64,000 nt of DNA from Annona cherimola (lineage: Eukaryota > Streptophyta > Magnoliopsida > Magnoliales > Annonaceae): the NCBI GenBank assembly GCA_030490835.1, contig CM059974.1:5959501-6023500 (forward strand). The letters run 5' to 3'. Shown piece by piece: positions 63,680 through 64,000 of the stretch (the stretch's first letter is position 1; the number at the start of each line of letters is the position of its first letter). Both the position numbers and the translations under genes were made by a program. Below the pieces are notes generated by a model. The model was not told the DNA's origin. It saw nothing but the letters and a program-made list of their open reading frames with translations, and made no database searches.

Positions 63680-64000
63680 ACAGAGACAAAAATATATTTT
63701 TTATTTTTTAAATTTTTTTTATAAATATGCAAATCTAGTTATATTTAATCTATAAAACTAAGTTTTACCATTTTTGAATACGTGTATATATTTATTTTGG
63801 ATTTTAAATATATGGATATTTAAGTCATTTTAAATTATTAAAATAACTTAAATACCCCTATATTTAAATTTTAAATTATTTAAAATGACTTAGATACCCA
63901 TTTATTTAAAAATTAAAAATAAATATATACACATATCCAAAAATGGTAAAACTTGGTTTATAAATTAAATATAACTAGATTAACATATTTATAAAAATTT
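63680..64000. mobile_element. Foldback MITE, arm type of the 53.6-kb locus, cut by the window end
   Basis: The arms TAAGTTTTACCATTTTTGAAT and ATCCAAAAATGGTAAAACTTGG are inverted around the core TTTAAGTCATTTTAAATTAT/AAATGACTTAGATACCC near 63835-63890. There are no TAGGG units in the visible part. The right end lies beyond the window. Confidence 0.6.

Overview
This is nuclear DNA of a flowering plant. The evidence is GT-AG introns, a plant-type armadillo-repeat kinesin, an AT-hook/PPC (AHL) protein, an A20/AN1 stress-associated protein, and long AT-rich gene-poor stretches full of small DNA transposons. The species cannot be fixed from the sequence. The abundance of hAT elements would suit a hAT-rich basal eudicot such as Nelumbo, but that is only a guess from general knowledge.

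Layout. 1-640 looks like the transcribed 3' end of a gene lying mostly outside the window. 2400-4060 (+) is an A20/AN1 zinc-finger (SAP) gene with a leader intron. 4680-18608 (-) is a complete 19-exon ARK kinesin gene, which I assembled exon by exon to a 914-residue protein with every splice junction in frame. It is tail to tail with the SAP gene. 35290-36204 (-) is a single-exon AHL gene. I recognise no protein-coding host gene in 18.6-35.3 kb or 36.2-64 kb. Those stretches hold hAT elements, PIF/Harbinger-type MITEs, long foldback MITEs, tRNA-derived SINEs, possible CACTA-like fragments and a decayed Ty3/gypsy gag-protease remnant.

Most interesting structure. A 2.6-kb hAT-type element (8523-11110, perfect 8-bp target duplication, 24 identical terminal bases) sits in intron 10 of the ARK gene. 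It carries two exon pieces with flanking intron of a katanin p60 (microtubule-severing AAA ATPase) gene, in antisense to the kinesin, plus a GC-rich 102-bp tandem repeat. This is a Pack-hAT: a transposon that captured host gene DNA. By coincidence or not, a microtubule-severing gene fragment lies inside a microtubule-motor gene, and the ARK pre-mRNA should contain antisense katanin sequence.

Other notable structures are a hAT nested in an older hAT (40317-41735), a CCGG/TTCGAA-rich hAT (25104-26559), and a foldback repeat family with at least seven copies. One locus of that family carries (TAGGG)n arrays at its arm ends and is tandemly duplicated (53597-54510). There is also a gene-less GC-rich island with clustered CACGTG motifs (44870-46210). 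SAP and AHL look like regulators and ARK like a cytoskeletal motor; nothing in the sequence ties the three into one pathway.
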